DNA from: a virus
Virus record (IMG/VR): IMGVR_UViG_3300050014_000104
Span: 1 to 55,703 of that record
DNA: 55,703 bases
Direction: 5' to 3' (one strand)
Part shown: piece after piece, positions 33,222 through 41,648 of the stretch
Position numbering within the stretch: position 1 is the stretch's first letter
Layout: every line of letters begins with the position of its first letter
Program-made: the position numbers and the translations under genes
The notes under the pieces: model-generated
What the model was told of the DNA's origin: nothing
Databases searched by the model: none
Seen by the model: only the letters and a program-made list of their open reading frames with translations

Positions 33222-33704
33222 ATGGATGAGACGGGAAGCGGAAAGAATCTCACGACGCCTGAGTTCAAGAAGAAACTCGCTTCTTTGTTTGCGTACTTAA
33301 CGGAACACCTTCAACTTCAAGCTTCACCGTCTTCGTTGAAACTTATCAACAGCAAACGAAACTCAGATAACCCGTTTGGTCTTACTGGTCATTATGACCA
33401 TACAACTAAGCAAATTACTCTCTATATCACTGACCGGCATGATACGGATATTTTACGTTCATTCGCTCATGAAGTCATTCATCATTGGCAGAATGAACGT
33501 GGAGTGCTCCATCCCGAAAATAAAGGTGTGGCAGTTCAAGATAATAATGATGCCGCTCCTCATTACGCACAAAACAATCCGTGGCTCCGAAAGAGAGAAA
33601 TGGAAGCATATCTCTTTGGCAACATTCTCTTCCGAGATTGGCAAGACGAACAGAGAATGGGACCGCCTCCCCAACAGCCTTTCTTGCCTCAACCGTACGA
33701 TTAA
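33222..33704 (+). CDS. Putative zinc metallopeptidase (HExxH)
   Basis: 160 aa. SFAHEVIHHWQNE (~85-97) is a gluzincin-type HExxH site (HEVIH); the Glu in KREMEAYLFG about 35 residues later could be the third ligand. A strand (QITLYITDRHD) precedes the site, as in SprT/minigluzincin-like phage peptidases. Starts 1 nt after the zinc-rich acidic protein, so a processing partnership with it is possible but untested. Ends in a Pro-rich tail. Confidence 0.7.
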   Translation: MDETGSGKNLTTPEFKKKLASLFAYLTEHLQLQASPSSLKLINSKRNSDNPFGLTGHYDHTTKQITLYITDRHDTDILRSFAHEVIHHWQNERGVLHPENKGVAVQDNNDAAPHYAQNNPWLRKREMEAYLFGNILFRDWQDEQRMGPPPQQPFLPQPYD

Positions 33705-33707
33705 CCT

Positions 33708-34121
33708 ATGGCCGAAGAATTCCCAACACTCCCCGGTTTTGATAACTTGCTCCAACAGCGCATAGCTCAAAAGAGTGCCCCACTACCCCCTCCGGGCACG
33801 GCTGACCCTTATAACCTGATGCTTCAACGTAAGAAGGGCGAAATCAAAGAGATTGACCCAGCTACTATACAGAAGTGGCCCGAGGAAGACGTGAAGGAAC
33901 TGGAAGACTATTGCAAGCGGAATGGTATTGTGGGGTTTGCCTCTCGGATGAACCCTAAACTTGCTTTGATACAGTTAAAGCGTCAAGTGGGTGATTATAG
34001 CGGGGTTGCCTTGGAAGACCGTGTTCCCGAGGGATATGAGAAGGTTGGCACCCCTAACAAGTATGGGCCGAGTTACCCTTATTCTGCTGCTGTAGCAAAA
34101 AAACAGATTCTACATGGGTAA
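33708..34121 (+). CDS. Conserved hypothetical phage protein
   Basis: 137 aa. The C-terminal half (LEDYCKRNGIVGFASRMNPK and DYSGVALEDRVPEGYEKVGT) with the end SYPYSAAVAKKQILHG is of a type seen in T4-like marine phages next to structural genes. The N-terminal half is Pro-rich. Function unknown; virion-associated by position. Confidence 0.6.
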   Translation: MAEEFPTLPGFDNLLQQRIAQKSAPLPPPGTADPYNLMLQRKKGEIKEIDPATIQKWPEEDVKELEDYCKRNGIVGFASRMNPKLALIQLKRQVGDYSGVALEDRVPEGYEKVGTPNKYGPSYPYSAAVAKKQILHG

Positions 34122-34189
34122 GTAGATATTTATAAACATCATGAATTTACGAACCCGGAACAATTGAATTGATACCGTAAGGAAACAAT

Positions 34190-35392
34190 ATGAAAATGAA
34201 GAAATCCCAACTTAAGGAAGCTGTCAAGACAGTTGTCCGTGCATGTCTGAATGAACGTTGTGGCGGCGGTAAGGCCAGTCGGATGTTTAAGCATGTCGAG
34301 GACTCCGAAAAGGAGCAGGGCAAATCCGCTAAGGTCGCCAAGAAGATTGCGGGTGCCACAGTCAATAAGAAACTCAAAGAGGGTTCTGTACAAGTTGGGG
34401 CCAACGTCATGGCCGACGAGGTATCAACGGATGAGGGGATGGGGGCCGATAGCAAGCAGACTGCGATTGAAGATGTCATCAAGTTTGTTATTCAACGTGC
34501 TCCTGCCATTGCTCATGACGCTCATAAGATTGCCAAAGTTGCTGCTGAATTATTTGCACACCAGTCTGGTTGGGGAGCGCCCGACCCAGAGCATCTATTG
34601 CCGATTGTTCAGAAGCACATGACCAGTGGTTCATCGGACCAGCAAGCCGAATGTGGCGGAATGGAAGAAGCTGGTCTGACCAGTGAGACCGGTGGAGAAG
34701 GCTATGATGAAAAGGAAGAAATCATGCTTATCAAGGTAATGGCTCTCATTGCTCAGAAGCTTGAAGCTATGCACGCTGGTCAGCCCGGGGCAGAAGAAGT
34801 GCCAACGGCGATTGGGGGAAATGGTGAGGAAGACCCCTCGGCCCCTCCGTTTGGCGGCGAAGAAGAGCCAGAAGAACCATCCGAAGAGCCATCAGCCCCT
34901 CCGTTTGGCGGCGGCGAAGAAGAGCCAGAAGAACCATCCGAACCAGAGGACGAGAAGCCTGAGAAGTCTGAAAAGCCCGAGAAGTCCGAAAAGCCTGAGA
35001 AGAAAAAGAAGGAGCCTCCCATCAAGGAAGTCTCTGCCAAGACTCAGACTCAAGGCTACAGAGTGGCTCCGAATCCGTCCACATTGACCCAGAGGACGGA
35101 TGATGAAAAACTCAAGCCCCGAGACCCACGCCTCACGGAGACAAGCCTCACCAAGGCTGGGAAAAAAGCCGTATCTTACAAGACTCAGGGAGCATCGTAC
35201 AAGGTTGCTCCAAATCCTTCCTGCCGAGTTAAGAACGACGACAAAGACCGCCGAGAGCCGGGAGACCCCGAATTGACTGAGACCGCCAAGGTCAAAGAGA
35301 ACCACAAGGTTCAAGTTCGCTCGTTTAAGGATGTCAACGACATGGATAACGACCCGAACAATGTGAGAGACCCAGAAGTCCCACAGGCATAA
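34190..35392 (+). CDS. Acidic repeat-rich structural-type protein
   Basis: 400 aa with AAGGAAAC ribosome-binding site. N-terminal ~190 residues helical (LKEAVKTVVRACLNERCGGG; KFVIQRAPAIAHDAHKIAK). Residues ~215-275 are tandem low-complexity repeats: two SAPPFGGEEEPEEPSE-type units, then KSEKPE units. The C-terminus holds two copies of a 'TQG.(S)Y(R/K)VAPNPS ... DD ... P.L(T)ET' unit and a partial third. Such proteins may be decoration or scaffold-like. An 8-codon ORF after a TATTTAT box (34141-34167) precedes it. Confidence 0.6.
   Translation: MKMKKSQLKEAVKTVVRACLNERCGGGKASRMFKHVEDSEKEQGKSAKVAKKIAGATVNKKLKEGSVQVGANVMADEVSTDEGMGADSKQTAIEDVIKFVIQRAPAIAHDAHKIAKVAAELFAHQSGWGAPDPEHLLPIVQKHMTSGSSDQQAECGGMEEAGLTSETGGEGYDEKEEIMLIKVMALIAQKLEAMHAGQPGAEEVPTAIGGNGEEDPSAPPFGGEEEPEEPSEEPSAPPFGGGEEEPEEPSEPEDEKPEKSEKPEKSEKPEKKKKEPPIKEVSAKTQTQGYRVAPNPSTLTQRTDDEKLKPRDPRLTETSLTKAGKKAVSYKTQGASYKVAPNPSCRVKNDDKDRREPGDPELTETAKVKENHKVQVRSFKDVNDMDNDPNNVRDPEVPQA
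34841..35010 (+). repeat. In-frame tandem repeats within the acidic protein gene
   Basis: A unit beginning GCCCCTCCGTTTGGCGGC occurs at 34841 and again at 34895 (period 54 nt), followed by 18-nt repeats coding KSEKPE up to about 35010. All are in frame, so copy-number change would leave the gene open. Confidence 0.75.
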
Positions 35393-35423
35393 GCGATTAA
35401 AATAAGTTGCTAAAAATACGATT

Positions 35424-35450
35424 TTACGCCATACTACTTGGCGTGATAAT
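35424..35450 (+). promoter_or_regulatory. sigma70-like promoter region
   Basis: TTTACG, 16 nt, GATAAT; an alternative is TTGCTA (35407) with CATACT (35430). The AAAATAAG element precedes both. Unlike most promoters here it leaves a leader of ~25-40 nt with a ribosome-binding site (AAAGGA) before the ATG at 35482. Confidence 0.5.
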
Positions 35451-35481
35451 GTGTTATACAATACACACACAAAGGAAAACA

Positions 35482-35784
35482 ATGAGTACTATATTCTACG
35501 TCAGAGACAAAACCGTCAATCCTCCCAAGGAACAGATGTTCAAGTCATATCCCCAATTGGTCCAATATCTGGACCAAATGTGCCAGCGGGCCTATAAGCA
35601 AACCAAGGTTCAACGCACACAACTCCTCGAAGAACTTGGAAATGGGACTGATGACTACAATTCAACCCTATTCGTCCGTTCAATGCAAGAGCAATTTGAA
35701 ATTGGTGTCATTCGAGATGGTCGCAGAATGCAATGTGATGTCACCACAATGGTCGCATTTCAAAAACCAGAATACGGGGACTAA
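35482..35784 (+). CDS. Hypothetical protein
   Basis: 100 aa from ATG 35482, AAAGGA 5 nt upstream. STIFYVRDKTVNPPKEQMFK then helices (LVQYLDQMCQRAYKQTKVQR). Small DNA-metabolism-type gene by position just before the helicase. Not recognised. Confidence 0.65.
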   Translation: MSTIFYVRDKTVNPPKEQMFKSYPQLVQYLDQMCQRAYKQTKVQRTQLLEELGNGTDDYNSTLFVRSMQEQFEIGVIRDGRRMQCDVTTMVAFQKPEYGD

Positions 35785-35800
35785 GCATCCCTAAATAGTT

Positions 35801-37426
35801 ATGTTGGACATCTCTTGGAGTCCCCCTTATACCGTTAGAGAGGGATTCGCTACTAAATGGCGAAGGGAGTGGTGTATCCCGAAAGAGATGCTTGGAGGAT
35901 TCTTTGGGTTCTGGAAAGCTAATCGTTTCAAGATGTTAGCTGAGGGCTTCACTGTCACCAAGAGTGAAAAGACAGGCAAATGGTATCTAACTGAGACAAA
36001 GCCTACAGTAGCTCTCTTCAAGATTTTCAAGGACAAGCCTCCTAAGCCCGAGGACAAGTTTGCCCTGCCCTCCTACGCTATCAAAGACCCAAGCGGACTT
36101 CGTGTATGGCAGGTTGATGCTGCTGGAAAGTTATGTGCTGCCGTCAATCATTGGGGTGCCGCCATAGATGGCTCGGATACGGGCACTGGCAAGACCTATA
36201 CGGCGTGTGCTGTGGCTCGGGAGCTAGATTTGAACCTCTGCATTGTCTGCCCCAAGGCGGTCATCAAGCCGTGGACCAAGGTCATTAAGAATCATTTCAA
36301 GATGGGGTCCAAACTGGTAGGGATTATCAACTATGAGAAACTTAGCCGTGGACGCAAAGATTCACCTATTGCTTCCTATATTCTTCATCGCCACAAAAAG
36401 AGACCGACTTTTGAATGGAAAATACCTAAAAGGACTCTCATCGTTTGGGACGAGTCTCAAAAGCTTAAGAACTGGAAGACCAAAAACTCCAAGACCTGTC
36501 AAGCGGCCATTAAGGCTGGGTTCCCAATGCTATTTTGCTCGGCGACGAATGCTACGAATCCACTCGAAATGCGGGCTGTGGGTCTGGCCCTCAAGATTTA
36601 CGAGGGTAGTCAATCCTACTATTCATGGGCTTACGAAAACGGGGTTTATAAGGGTAACTGGGGACTTGAGTTTAACAACGACCCTAAGATACTAAAGGTA
36701 CTCCACCATCAAATTTTCAACCAGCGGGGCGTCCGACTTCGCCGTGATGAAATTCCCAATTTTCCTCAGTGCGAAATCATTCCAGAAGTGTATAACATGG
36801 AAGAGGAAGACGCACTCAAGATTAACGAGGTCTATACGGATATGGAACGAGAGTTGGCTAAGTTGGCCAAGGCGTCTAAGTACGATGCTATGGCCGAGGC
36901 GGTAGCTCAACTCCGTATGCGTCAGAAAGTCGAGTTGATAAAGGTGCCCCTCTTTGTGGATATGGCCGAAGAAGCCGTTGAAGAAGGCATGTCCGTGGTA
37001 ATCTTTGTCAATTTTACTGACACGCTTAACGCTATCGCTGCACGCATCAAGACTACTTGTATATTCGACGGTAAGACTGCCGACAATGTTCGGGATAGAA
37101 ACGTCGAATTGTTCCAAGAGGACAAAGAAAGAGTTATTTTAGTTAACATCCAATCTGGCGGTGCTGGATTGAGTTTACATGATTTGAACGGCAAGTTTCC
37201 TCGCATGAGTATCGTTTCTCCTACTTGGTCGCCAGTACTTATAAGACAGGCACTAGGACGTATTTGGAGAGACGATGCCAAAACTAAGTGTGTCCAGCGT
37301 ATTGTGTGTGTTGCCAATACCGTTGAGGAAGATGTCTGCCGCAATGTGCAACAGAAACTAAACAATCTGGACATGCTTAACGACGGAGATTTGGCGTACT
37401 CTAAAAATTACTCTGTGGATTTATGA
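35801..37426 (+). CDS. SNF2-like superfamily 2 helicase/ATPase
   Basis: 541 aa. After an N-terminal ~105 residues, helicase motifs run in order: I DGSDTGTGKTYTA (~127), Ia CIVCPKAVIKPW, II LIVWDESQKLKN (DESQ), III FCSATN, IV VVIFVNFTDT, V VNIQSGGAGLSLHDL and VI RQALGRIWR. This matches compact SWI2/SNF2-type helicases of phages, which use ATP to translocate on duplex DNA and may remodel forks, like T4 UvsW in role. Its stop overlaps the start of a GIY-YIG gene, so the endonuclease is translationally coupled to it. Confidence 0.88.
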   Translation: MLDISWSPPYTVREGFATKWRREWCIPKEMLGGFFGFWKANRFKMLAEGFTVTKSEKTGKWYLTETKPTVALFKIFKDKPPKPEDKFALPSYAIKDPSGLRVWQVDAAGKLCAAVNHWGAAIDGSDTGTGKTYTACAVARELDLNLCIVCPKAVIKPWTKVIKNHFKMGSKLVGIINYEKLSRGRKDSPIASYILHRHKKRPTFEWKIPKRTLIVWDESQKLKNWKTKNSKTCQAAIKAGFPMLFCSATNATNPLEMRAVGLALKIYEGSQSYYSWAYENGVYKGNWGLEFNNDPKILKVLHHQIFNQRGVRLRRDEIPNFPQCEIIPEVYNMEEEDALKINEVYTDMERELAKLAKASKYDAMAEAVAQLRMRQKVELIKVPLFVDMAEEAVEEGMSVVIFVNFTDTLNAIAARIKTTCIFDGKTADNVRDRNVELFQEDKERVILVNIQSGGAGLSLHDLNGKFPRMSIVSPTWSPVLIRQALGRIWRDDAKTKCVQRIVCVANTVEEDVCRNVQQKLNNLDMLNDGDLAYSKNYSVDL

Positions 37427-38079
37427 AGGTAGTAGGAATATACAAGATAGTTAATCGAGTCAACGGAAAGTACTATGTGGGGTCTTCCAATAACATATGG
37501 AAGAGGGTGGAGTATCAACATAAAAAACAATTACGAGACGGAAATCATTGGAATACCCATCTCCAAAGTGCGTGGAATCAATATGGTGAGTTATCGTTTG
37601 ATTTTATTGTCGTAGAAAGTTTTCAGTCCCCAAAATCCTATGTAAAGATGTGGGAAGAGGAACAGAAATGGCTGGATGTAGCAAAAAAAGAACAGGATAA
37701 ATGCTATAACAAATCCTTTATTGCTGGCGGGGTAGATTTTACGCCCGAGGTAAGACATAAAATGAGTATTGCGTCAAAGCAATGGATAAAACAAAATGGG
37801 CATCCGTTATTAGGAACTCACCCGAGCCTCCAAACATTAAAACGGTTATCAATATCTCATCTCGGGAAAAAATTGTCGGAGTCGGCAAAGAAAAAAATAA
37901 GTGGAATTAACTCGGTGGCTCATCGTTTAGAAGTTAAAGAAGCAAAACGAAAATGGTGGAATGAATTACGAAACGACCCATTAAAATATGAGTTGTTTTG
38001 TAAATCCCGTGGACAGAAATCTGCTGTAGCCAGAAAAAGGAAACGATATGGAAAGAACTATGAAATCATCAGCGACTAA
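37423..38079 (+). CDS. GIY-YIG homing endonuclease
   Basis: 218 aa. GIYKIVNRVNGKYYVGSS at the N-terminus, KRVEYQHKKQLRDG (catalytic Arg region), then WEEEQKWLDVA (catalytic Glu). C-terminal NUMOD3-like units: FTPEVRHKMS, HLGKKLSESAKKKIS. The start overlaps the helicase stop (ATGA), and the end overlaps the following gene by 32 nt. Confidence 0.88.
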   Translation: MKVVGIYKIVNRVNGKYYVGSSNNIWKRVEYQHKKQLRDGNHWNTHLQSAWNQYGELSFDFIVVESFQSPKSYVKMWEEEQKWLDVAKKEQDKCYNKSFIAGGVDFTPEVRHKMSIASKQWIKQNGHPLLGTHPSLQTLKRLSISHLGKKLSESAKKKISGINSVAHRLEVKEAKRKWWNELRNDPLKYELFCKSRGQKSAVARKRKRYGKNYEIISD

Positions 38080-38404
38080 GACAATAGTGGTGCAAATGAC
38101 CGCTGACAATGTGCAAGAGTTTGACATTGATACTGGCGTGTTTGACGACCCCTTTATGGAGGCTGCAACCCGTGCTGTCGAGAAGACTAAGACTCAAAGA
38201 CATGGTATTATACGTGCTGTGACAAACTGTTGGGAGAAGAGCAACCCTAAGAAATCGGCCATGTATAATTCCTATTGGATACTTGTCAATGCAGCCTGCT
38301 ATGGAAAGGCGGAACAATTGCGTGAGAAATTCAAGGCACAAACCGACTGCGACTTAGCGAAGGAACCTCAGTGTGGAAGAAAACCCGCCAAACGTAAGTC
38401 CTAA
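38048..38404 (+). CDS. Hypothetical protein
   Basis: 118 aa, AGGAAAC before the ATG at 38048. Strand VVQMTADNVQEFDIDTGVF followed by helices (ATRAVEKTKTQRHGIIRAVT) and a basic C-terminus (RKPAKRKS). Not recognised. An ATG four codons later is a second possible start. Confidence 0.6.
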   Translation: MERTMKSSATKTIVVQMTADNVQEFDIDTGVFDDPFMEAATRAVEKTKTQRHGIIRAVTNCWEKSNPKKSAMYNSYWILVNAACYGKAEQLREKFKAQTDCDLAKEPQCGRKPAKRKS

Positions 38405-39110
38405 TTCTGGCTCTCTGTCGGATATTAACCTACATACAGCCACAGGCGATGAACGCCTGATGGGAGTGTTGTACAAAAAGATTGAAGACCTCGCCAAAGA
38501 GGTTCACGAACTCAAGACTCAGAAAATCATTGACGAGACTCAAATACCTCCCGAGTTATTAGAGCAAAATGGAATGCTTCCTCCCGACCCCACGACAGTT
38601 AAGAGAGGGCGTGGGTTCCGTCCCCTTCTTCGTTCTGAGATTGAAGCGGCCATCAAGGTGTCGCCCTTCTGTTCCGACCAAGCCAAGTATTTGGGTGTTG
38701 CTGTTAGCACTTATCGAAAGTATGCGAAACCTCTTGGATTATGGACTCCACAACCTCACCATAAAGGGTGCAAGAAAACGCCGTGGGGAGCCGAAAAAGG
38801 GAAGTATCCTTTATCCCGAATTCTCAAAGGAGAGTTTAATGGAAACAAACTGGTATCGGATTGGATGGTAAAGAAGAAAGTGCTTAAGGCAGGGGCTACT
38901 GAGGCATGTACCATCTGCGGATACAACAAAAAGCATTTGATAAACGGACGAGTCCCCCTCCTGTTGGACCATATGAATGGAGACCGCTATGATTTCAAGG
39001 CTGAGAACATACGCCTGCTATGCTGGAACTGTACTGTAGAGTGTGGGCGGGGGTATTTACGTCGTGGTATTCGTTTCTTTGACCCCGATTGGCGTACTGA
39101 TGGCAAGTAA
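38373..39110 (+). CDS. HNH endonuclease-like protein with HTH segment
   Basis: 245 aa, GTG start with AAGGA 7-8 nt upstream. Coiled N-terminus (IEDLAKEVHELKTQK), an HTH-like DQAKYLGVAVSTYRKYAKPL (~105-125), and a zinc-bound HNH: CTICGYNKKHLINGR, LLLDHMNGDRYDFKAENIRLLCWNCTVECG. The second position is DHMNGD as in a phage HNH group often associated with T4-like viruses. Could be mobile or a resident nuclease. Confidence 0.75.
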   Translation: MEENPPNVSPNSGSLSDINLHTATGDERLMGVLYKKIEDLAKEVHELKTQKIIDETQIPPELLEQNGMLPPDPTTVKRGRGFRPLLRSEIEAAIKVSPFCSDQAKYLGVAVSTYRKYAKPLGLWTPQPHHKGCKKTPWGAEKGKYPLSRILKGEFNGNKLVSDWMVKKKVLKAGATEACTICGYNKKHLINGRVPLLLDHMNGDRYDFKAENIRLLCWNCTVECGRGYLRRGIRFFDPDWRTDGK

Positions 39111-39121
39111 GGATGATATTT

Positions 39122-39595
39122 ATGGGTACTACTATGTTCAACCCAGTCCATATTTTGAATCAGATGGGCGTCATCACTTCTTTCTCTGTCGCAAAGAAGG
39201 TATCGGAAGATGATATACACAAATTCTTCTCTAAGGGAAAGAAGTCTGGAAAGTCAACAGAAGAACTTAATAACATCTTGAGAGATAGAGTCCTTGGTGA
39301 AATCGAAGAAGCGGTGACGCATCGTAAAATTCCCGGGCTTCTGTCCCCCGAAGAACTGGCGAAGGAGATGGGCGTGCAACAGAAAGTCATCAACAATATG
39401 CCAGAGATGAATAGGTTAATTATGATTGTGGGCCATAAGTTAGCCGAAAAGAAATATGATAAGATGTCGCTCTGTTATTTCATCAATAGTCTAGTGAACC
39501 TTTTGGGATTGACGGAACAAGATTTTGAAAAATTTCATCGGCAGAATAATGGAGACGATGATGGGGATGATGACGATACCTTTAAGGACGCATAA
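39122..39595 (+). CDS. Hypothetical protein with acidic tail
   Basis: 157 aa from ATG 39122 (AAGG 9 nt upstream; ATG also at 39113 and 39134). Helical, with SPEELAKEMGVQQKVINNMP and a final run of Asp/Gly (NNGDDDGDDDD). The TATTTAT box at the start overlaps the first codons. Not recognised. Confidence 0.6.
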   Translation: MGTTMFNPVHILNQMGVITSFSVAKKVSEDDIHKFFSKGKKSGKSTEELNNILRDRVLGEIEEAVTHRKIPGLLSPEELAKEMGVQQKVINNMPEMNRLIMIVGHKLAEKKYDKMSLCYFINSLVNLLGLTEQDFEKFHRQNNGDDDGDDDDTFKDA

Positions 39596-39649
39596 GAAAT
39601 GAGTTATAAAAAGTTACACGTATTTCCCAAATAAAATTGCATTTTAGAA

Positions 39650-39702
39650 ATTTCATTGATATTTATTCTTGGTATTACTGGATAAATTGTATCATATGAA
39701 AT
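39650..39702 (+). promoter_or_regulatory. Long start-codon hairpin of LAGLIDADG gene
   Basis: ATTTCATTGATA pairs with TATCA-T-ATGAAAT (12 bp, one bulged T), extended by an inner TTTAT/ATAAA. The ATG at 39696 is inside the 3' arm, so read-through mRNA should hide the start. The 5' arm contains TGATATTTAT, as before the second LAGLIDADG gene. Confidence 0.6.
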
Positions 39703-40460
39703 CTATCGTAAAACAACTGAATTTATCAGATGAAGAGTTTAAGACAAAACTTAATTGCCTTTATGAAGGTGGTCAGTCACAACCTCAACTCGCAAAAACT
39801 TTTGGGTGCCATCTTGGCACAATAGAAGTTTATTTCAAAAAGTTTGGACTCATAACAAGGACGAGAAGTGAAAGTGCAAGAGTGGCAAAAGAAAGATGCA
39901 TTGTTTTGGTTGAACAAGAGAAAGAAATTTTGGATGGACTATTGTTATCGGATATGCATATAGAGAAGGGGATATTTCAGGGGCGACTCACTTTCGGAGT
40001 ATTGCATAAAGAATTTGCCAATTCAATAAGAGAGAATTTGAAAAATGCTATGTGGGGGAATCTTTATCCTTATAAACCAAAGAATTCTCCCAATATGAAT
40101 TTTTTCTGTAAATCGGTATTTAGCATTCAAATGTTTGATTTACATAACGTGTGGTATAGAAAAAAAACAAAAGTCGTACCTCTAGAATTAACCGCAATTT
40201 CTCCACTAACTTTGTATTGGTGGTATTTGGGAGATGGGTATGTTTGTAAAGATAGAATTCAGATAGCATTGTGTACGGATGCCTTCACAAAATCCGAGAA
40301 TGAAAGATTGTGCTCTATCCTTAATCAAACATACAATTTGAATTTGAGAGTAGATGCAAGAAACAGGATTTCCGCATATGGTAAGGATAATATACAACAA
40401 TTTCTCAGAGTCATTGGGGAGCCAAAAGTAAAATGTTATGAATACAAATGGAGAGTATAA
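39696..40460 (+). CDS. LAGLIDADG homing endonuclease
   Basis: 254 aa from ATG 39696. An HTH-like N-terminus (GGQSQPQLAKTFGCHLGTIE) precedes two LAGLIDADG-type motifs: EILDGLLLSDMHIEKG (~80) and YWWYLGDGYVCKD (~175), each with the catalytic acidic residue; monomeric two-repeat enzymes cut at long sites. It ends 4 nt before the GDP-mannose dehydratase ATG. Confidence 0.85.
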   Translation: MKSIVKQLNLSDEEFKTKLNCLYEGGQSQPQLAKTFGCHLGTIEVYFKKFGLITRTRSESARVAKERCIVLVEQEKEILDGLLLSDMHIEKGIFQGRLTFGVLHKEFANSIRENLKNAMWGNLYPYKPKNSPNMNFFCKSVFSIQMFDLHNVWYRKKTKVVPLELTAISPLTLYWWYLGDGYVCKDRIQIALCTDAFTKSENERLCSILNQTYNLNLRVDARNRISAYGKDNIQQFLRVIGEPKVKCYEYKWRV

Positions 40461-40464
40461 TGTT

Positions 40465-41613
40465 ATGAAAATATTAAGTATAGATGATGCAAAAAAACAC
40501 ATTGGCAGCAATCCGGTTGTCATTGTAACCGGAGTATCGGGGCAGGACGGTAGTTTTATGGCAGATTATTTACTTGCAAACACTAATTATGTCATCTTTG
40601 GCGGTGCCCGCCGATTAAGTGTATCCAACCACGAGAACGTTGCTCACTTGGATAATGACTCTCGGTTTCATCTTATCAATTTCGACCTGACGGATGCCCA
40701 CTCTATCTCACAGGTCATTAGCCAGTTACAACCAAACTACTTCATCAATTTCGCCGCTCAATCCTTCGTAAAGTCCTCTTGGGACTTCCCTGCCCAGACA
40801 TGGGATACGAATACCACTTCTATGATTCATATCCTTGAAGCAATCCGACTCCATTGCCCGGAATGCCGTTTTTATAACGCTGGTAGCTCAGAAGAGTTTG
40901 GTGACGTTGCCTATTCGCCACAAGACGAGAAACACCCTTTGCGCCCTCGTAGCCCATATGGTGCGTCAAAAGCTGCTGCAAGGCAATTGGTGAAGGTTTA
41001 CAGGGAGTCCTATGACCTGTATGCAATCCAAGGATGGCTTTTTAACCATGAGGGAACCCGTCGAGGAGAAGAGTTCGTAACGAGAAAGATTACGAAAAAT
41101 GCTGCCCGTATCATGAAAGAGTTGGACAATGGGGAGTCTGTGACCTCACTTGAACTTGGGAACCTTGATGCCAAGCGTGATTGGACAGACGCCGAGGATT
41201 GCGTTGACGCTGTATGGCGTATGCTCAATCAAGACAGGTGGAACATTCTATGGCTTCCGACTAATCCTTCCACTATCAAGTGGACGAGTGACCGAAAGAC
41301 CCTTTCGAAATACGTGCGGGAGTACGTTGTCTCTTCGGGTGAAAATCATTCTGTAAGAGAATTCGTTGATGAAGCATTCCGTCATGTTGGAATAGATGGG
41401 AAATGGGTCGGTACTGGCGTTGACGAAAAGTTCTTCTGGAACAACCAAATCATCGTACAGATAAACCCCGCATTCTATCGTCCTGCCGAAGTTGATATAT
41501 TACTTGGAAACCCCAAGTGTATTCAGACCGAATTGGGATGGAAGGCCAAGACCACGTTCAAGGAACTTGTGGAGAAGATGGTCAAAAAAGACATTGAACT
41601 GGTGTCGAAATAA
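40465..41613 (+). CDS. gmd: GDP-mannose 4,6-dehydratase
   Basis: 382 aa from ATG 40465; an in-frame ATG at 40438 would overlap the endonuclease gene. Extended SDR enzyme: VVIVTGVSGQDGSFMADYLL (NADP site), NFAAQSFVKSSWDFP, YNAGSSEEFGD (catalytic Ser/Glu), RSPYGASKAAA (Y-x3-K), RRGEEFVTRKI, LGNLDAKRDW and FYRPAEVDILLGNP. It makes GDP-4-keto-6-deoxymannose, the precursor of GDP-fucose, rhamnose or perosamine, and so could feed the glycosyltransferases at 18-31.6 kb. Confidence 0.93.
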   Translation: MKILSIDDAKKHIGSNPVVIVTGVSGQDGSFMADYLLANTNYVIFGGARRLSVSNHENVAHLDNDSRFHLINFDLTDAHSISQVISQLQPNYFINFAAQSFVKSSWDFPAQTWDTNTTSMIHILEAIRLHCPECRFYNAGSSEEFGDVAYSPQDEKHPLRPRSPYGASKAAARQLVKVYRESYDLYAIQGWLFNHEGTRRGEEFVTRKITKNAARIMKELDNGESVTSLELGNLDAKRDWTDAEDCVDAVWRMLNQDRWNILWLPTNPSTIKWTSDRKTLSKYVREYVVSSGENHSVREFVDEAFRHVGIDGKWVGTGVDEKFFWNNQIIVQINPAFYRPAEVDILLGNPKCIQTELGWKAKTTFKELVEKMVKKDIELVSK

Positions 41614-41641
41614 AAAAGACCCCCGCATCTGCGGGGGGTTT
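41612..41641. terminator. Bidirectional rho-independent terminator
   Basis: CCCCCGC-ATCT-GCGGGGG stem-loop. On the plus strand it is followed by TTT; on the minus strand by TCTTTTTTA. It sits between the convergent dehydratase and HNH genes and can stop both. Confidence 0.9.
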
Positions 41642-41648
41642 GATATTC

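Noticed and set aside
34141-34167. Eight-codon ORF (MNLRTRNN) after a TATTTAT box
   Set aside because: Too short to call a gene; it may be a leader peptide but nothing else supports it.
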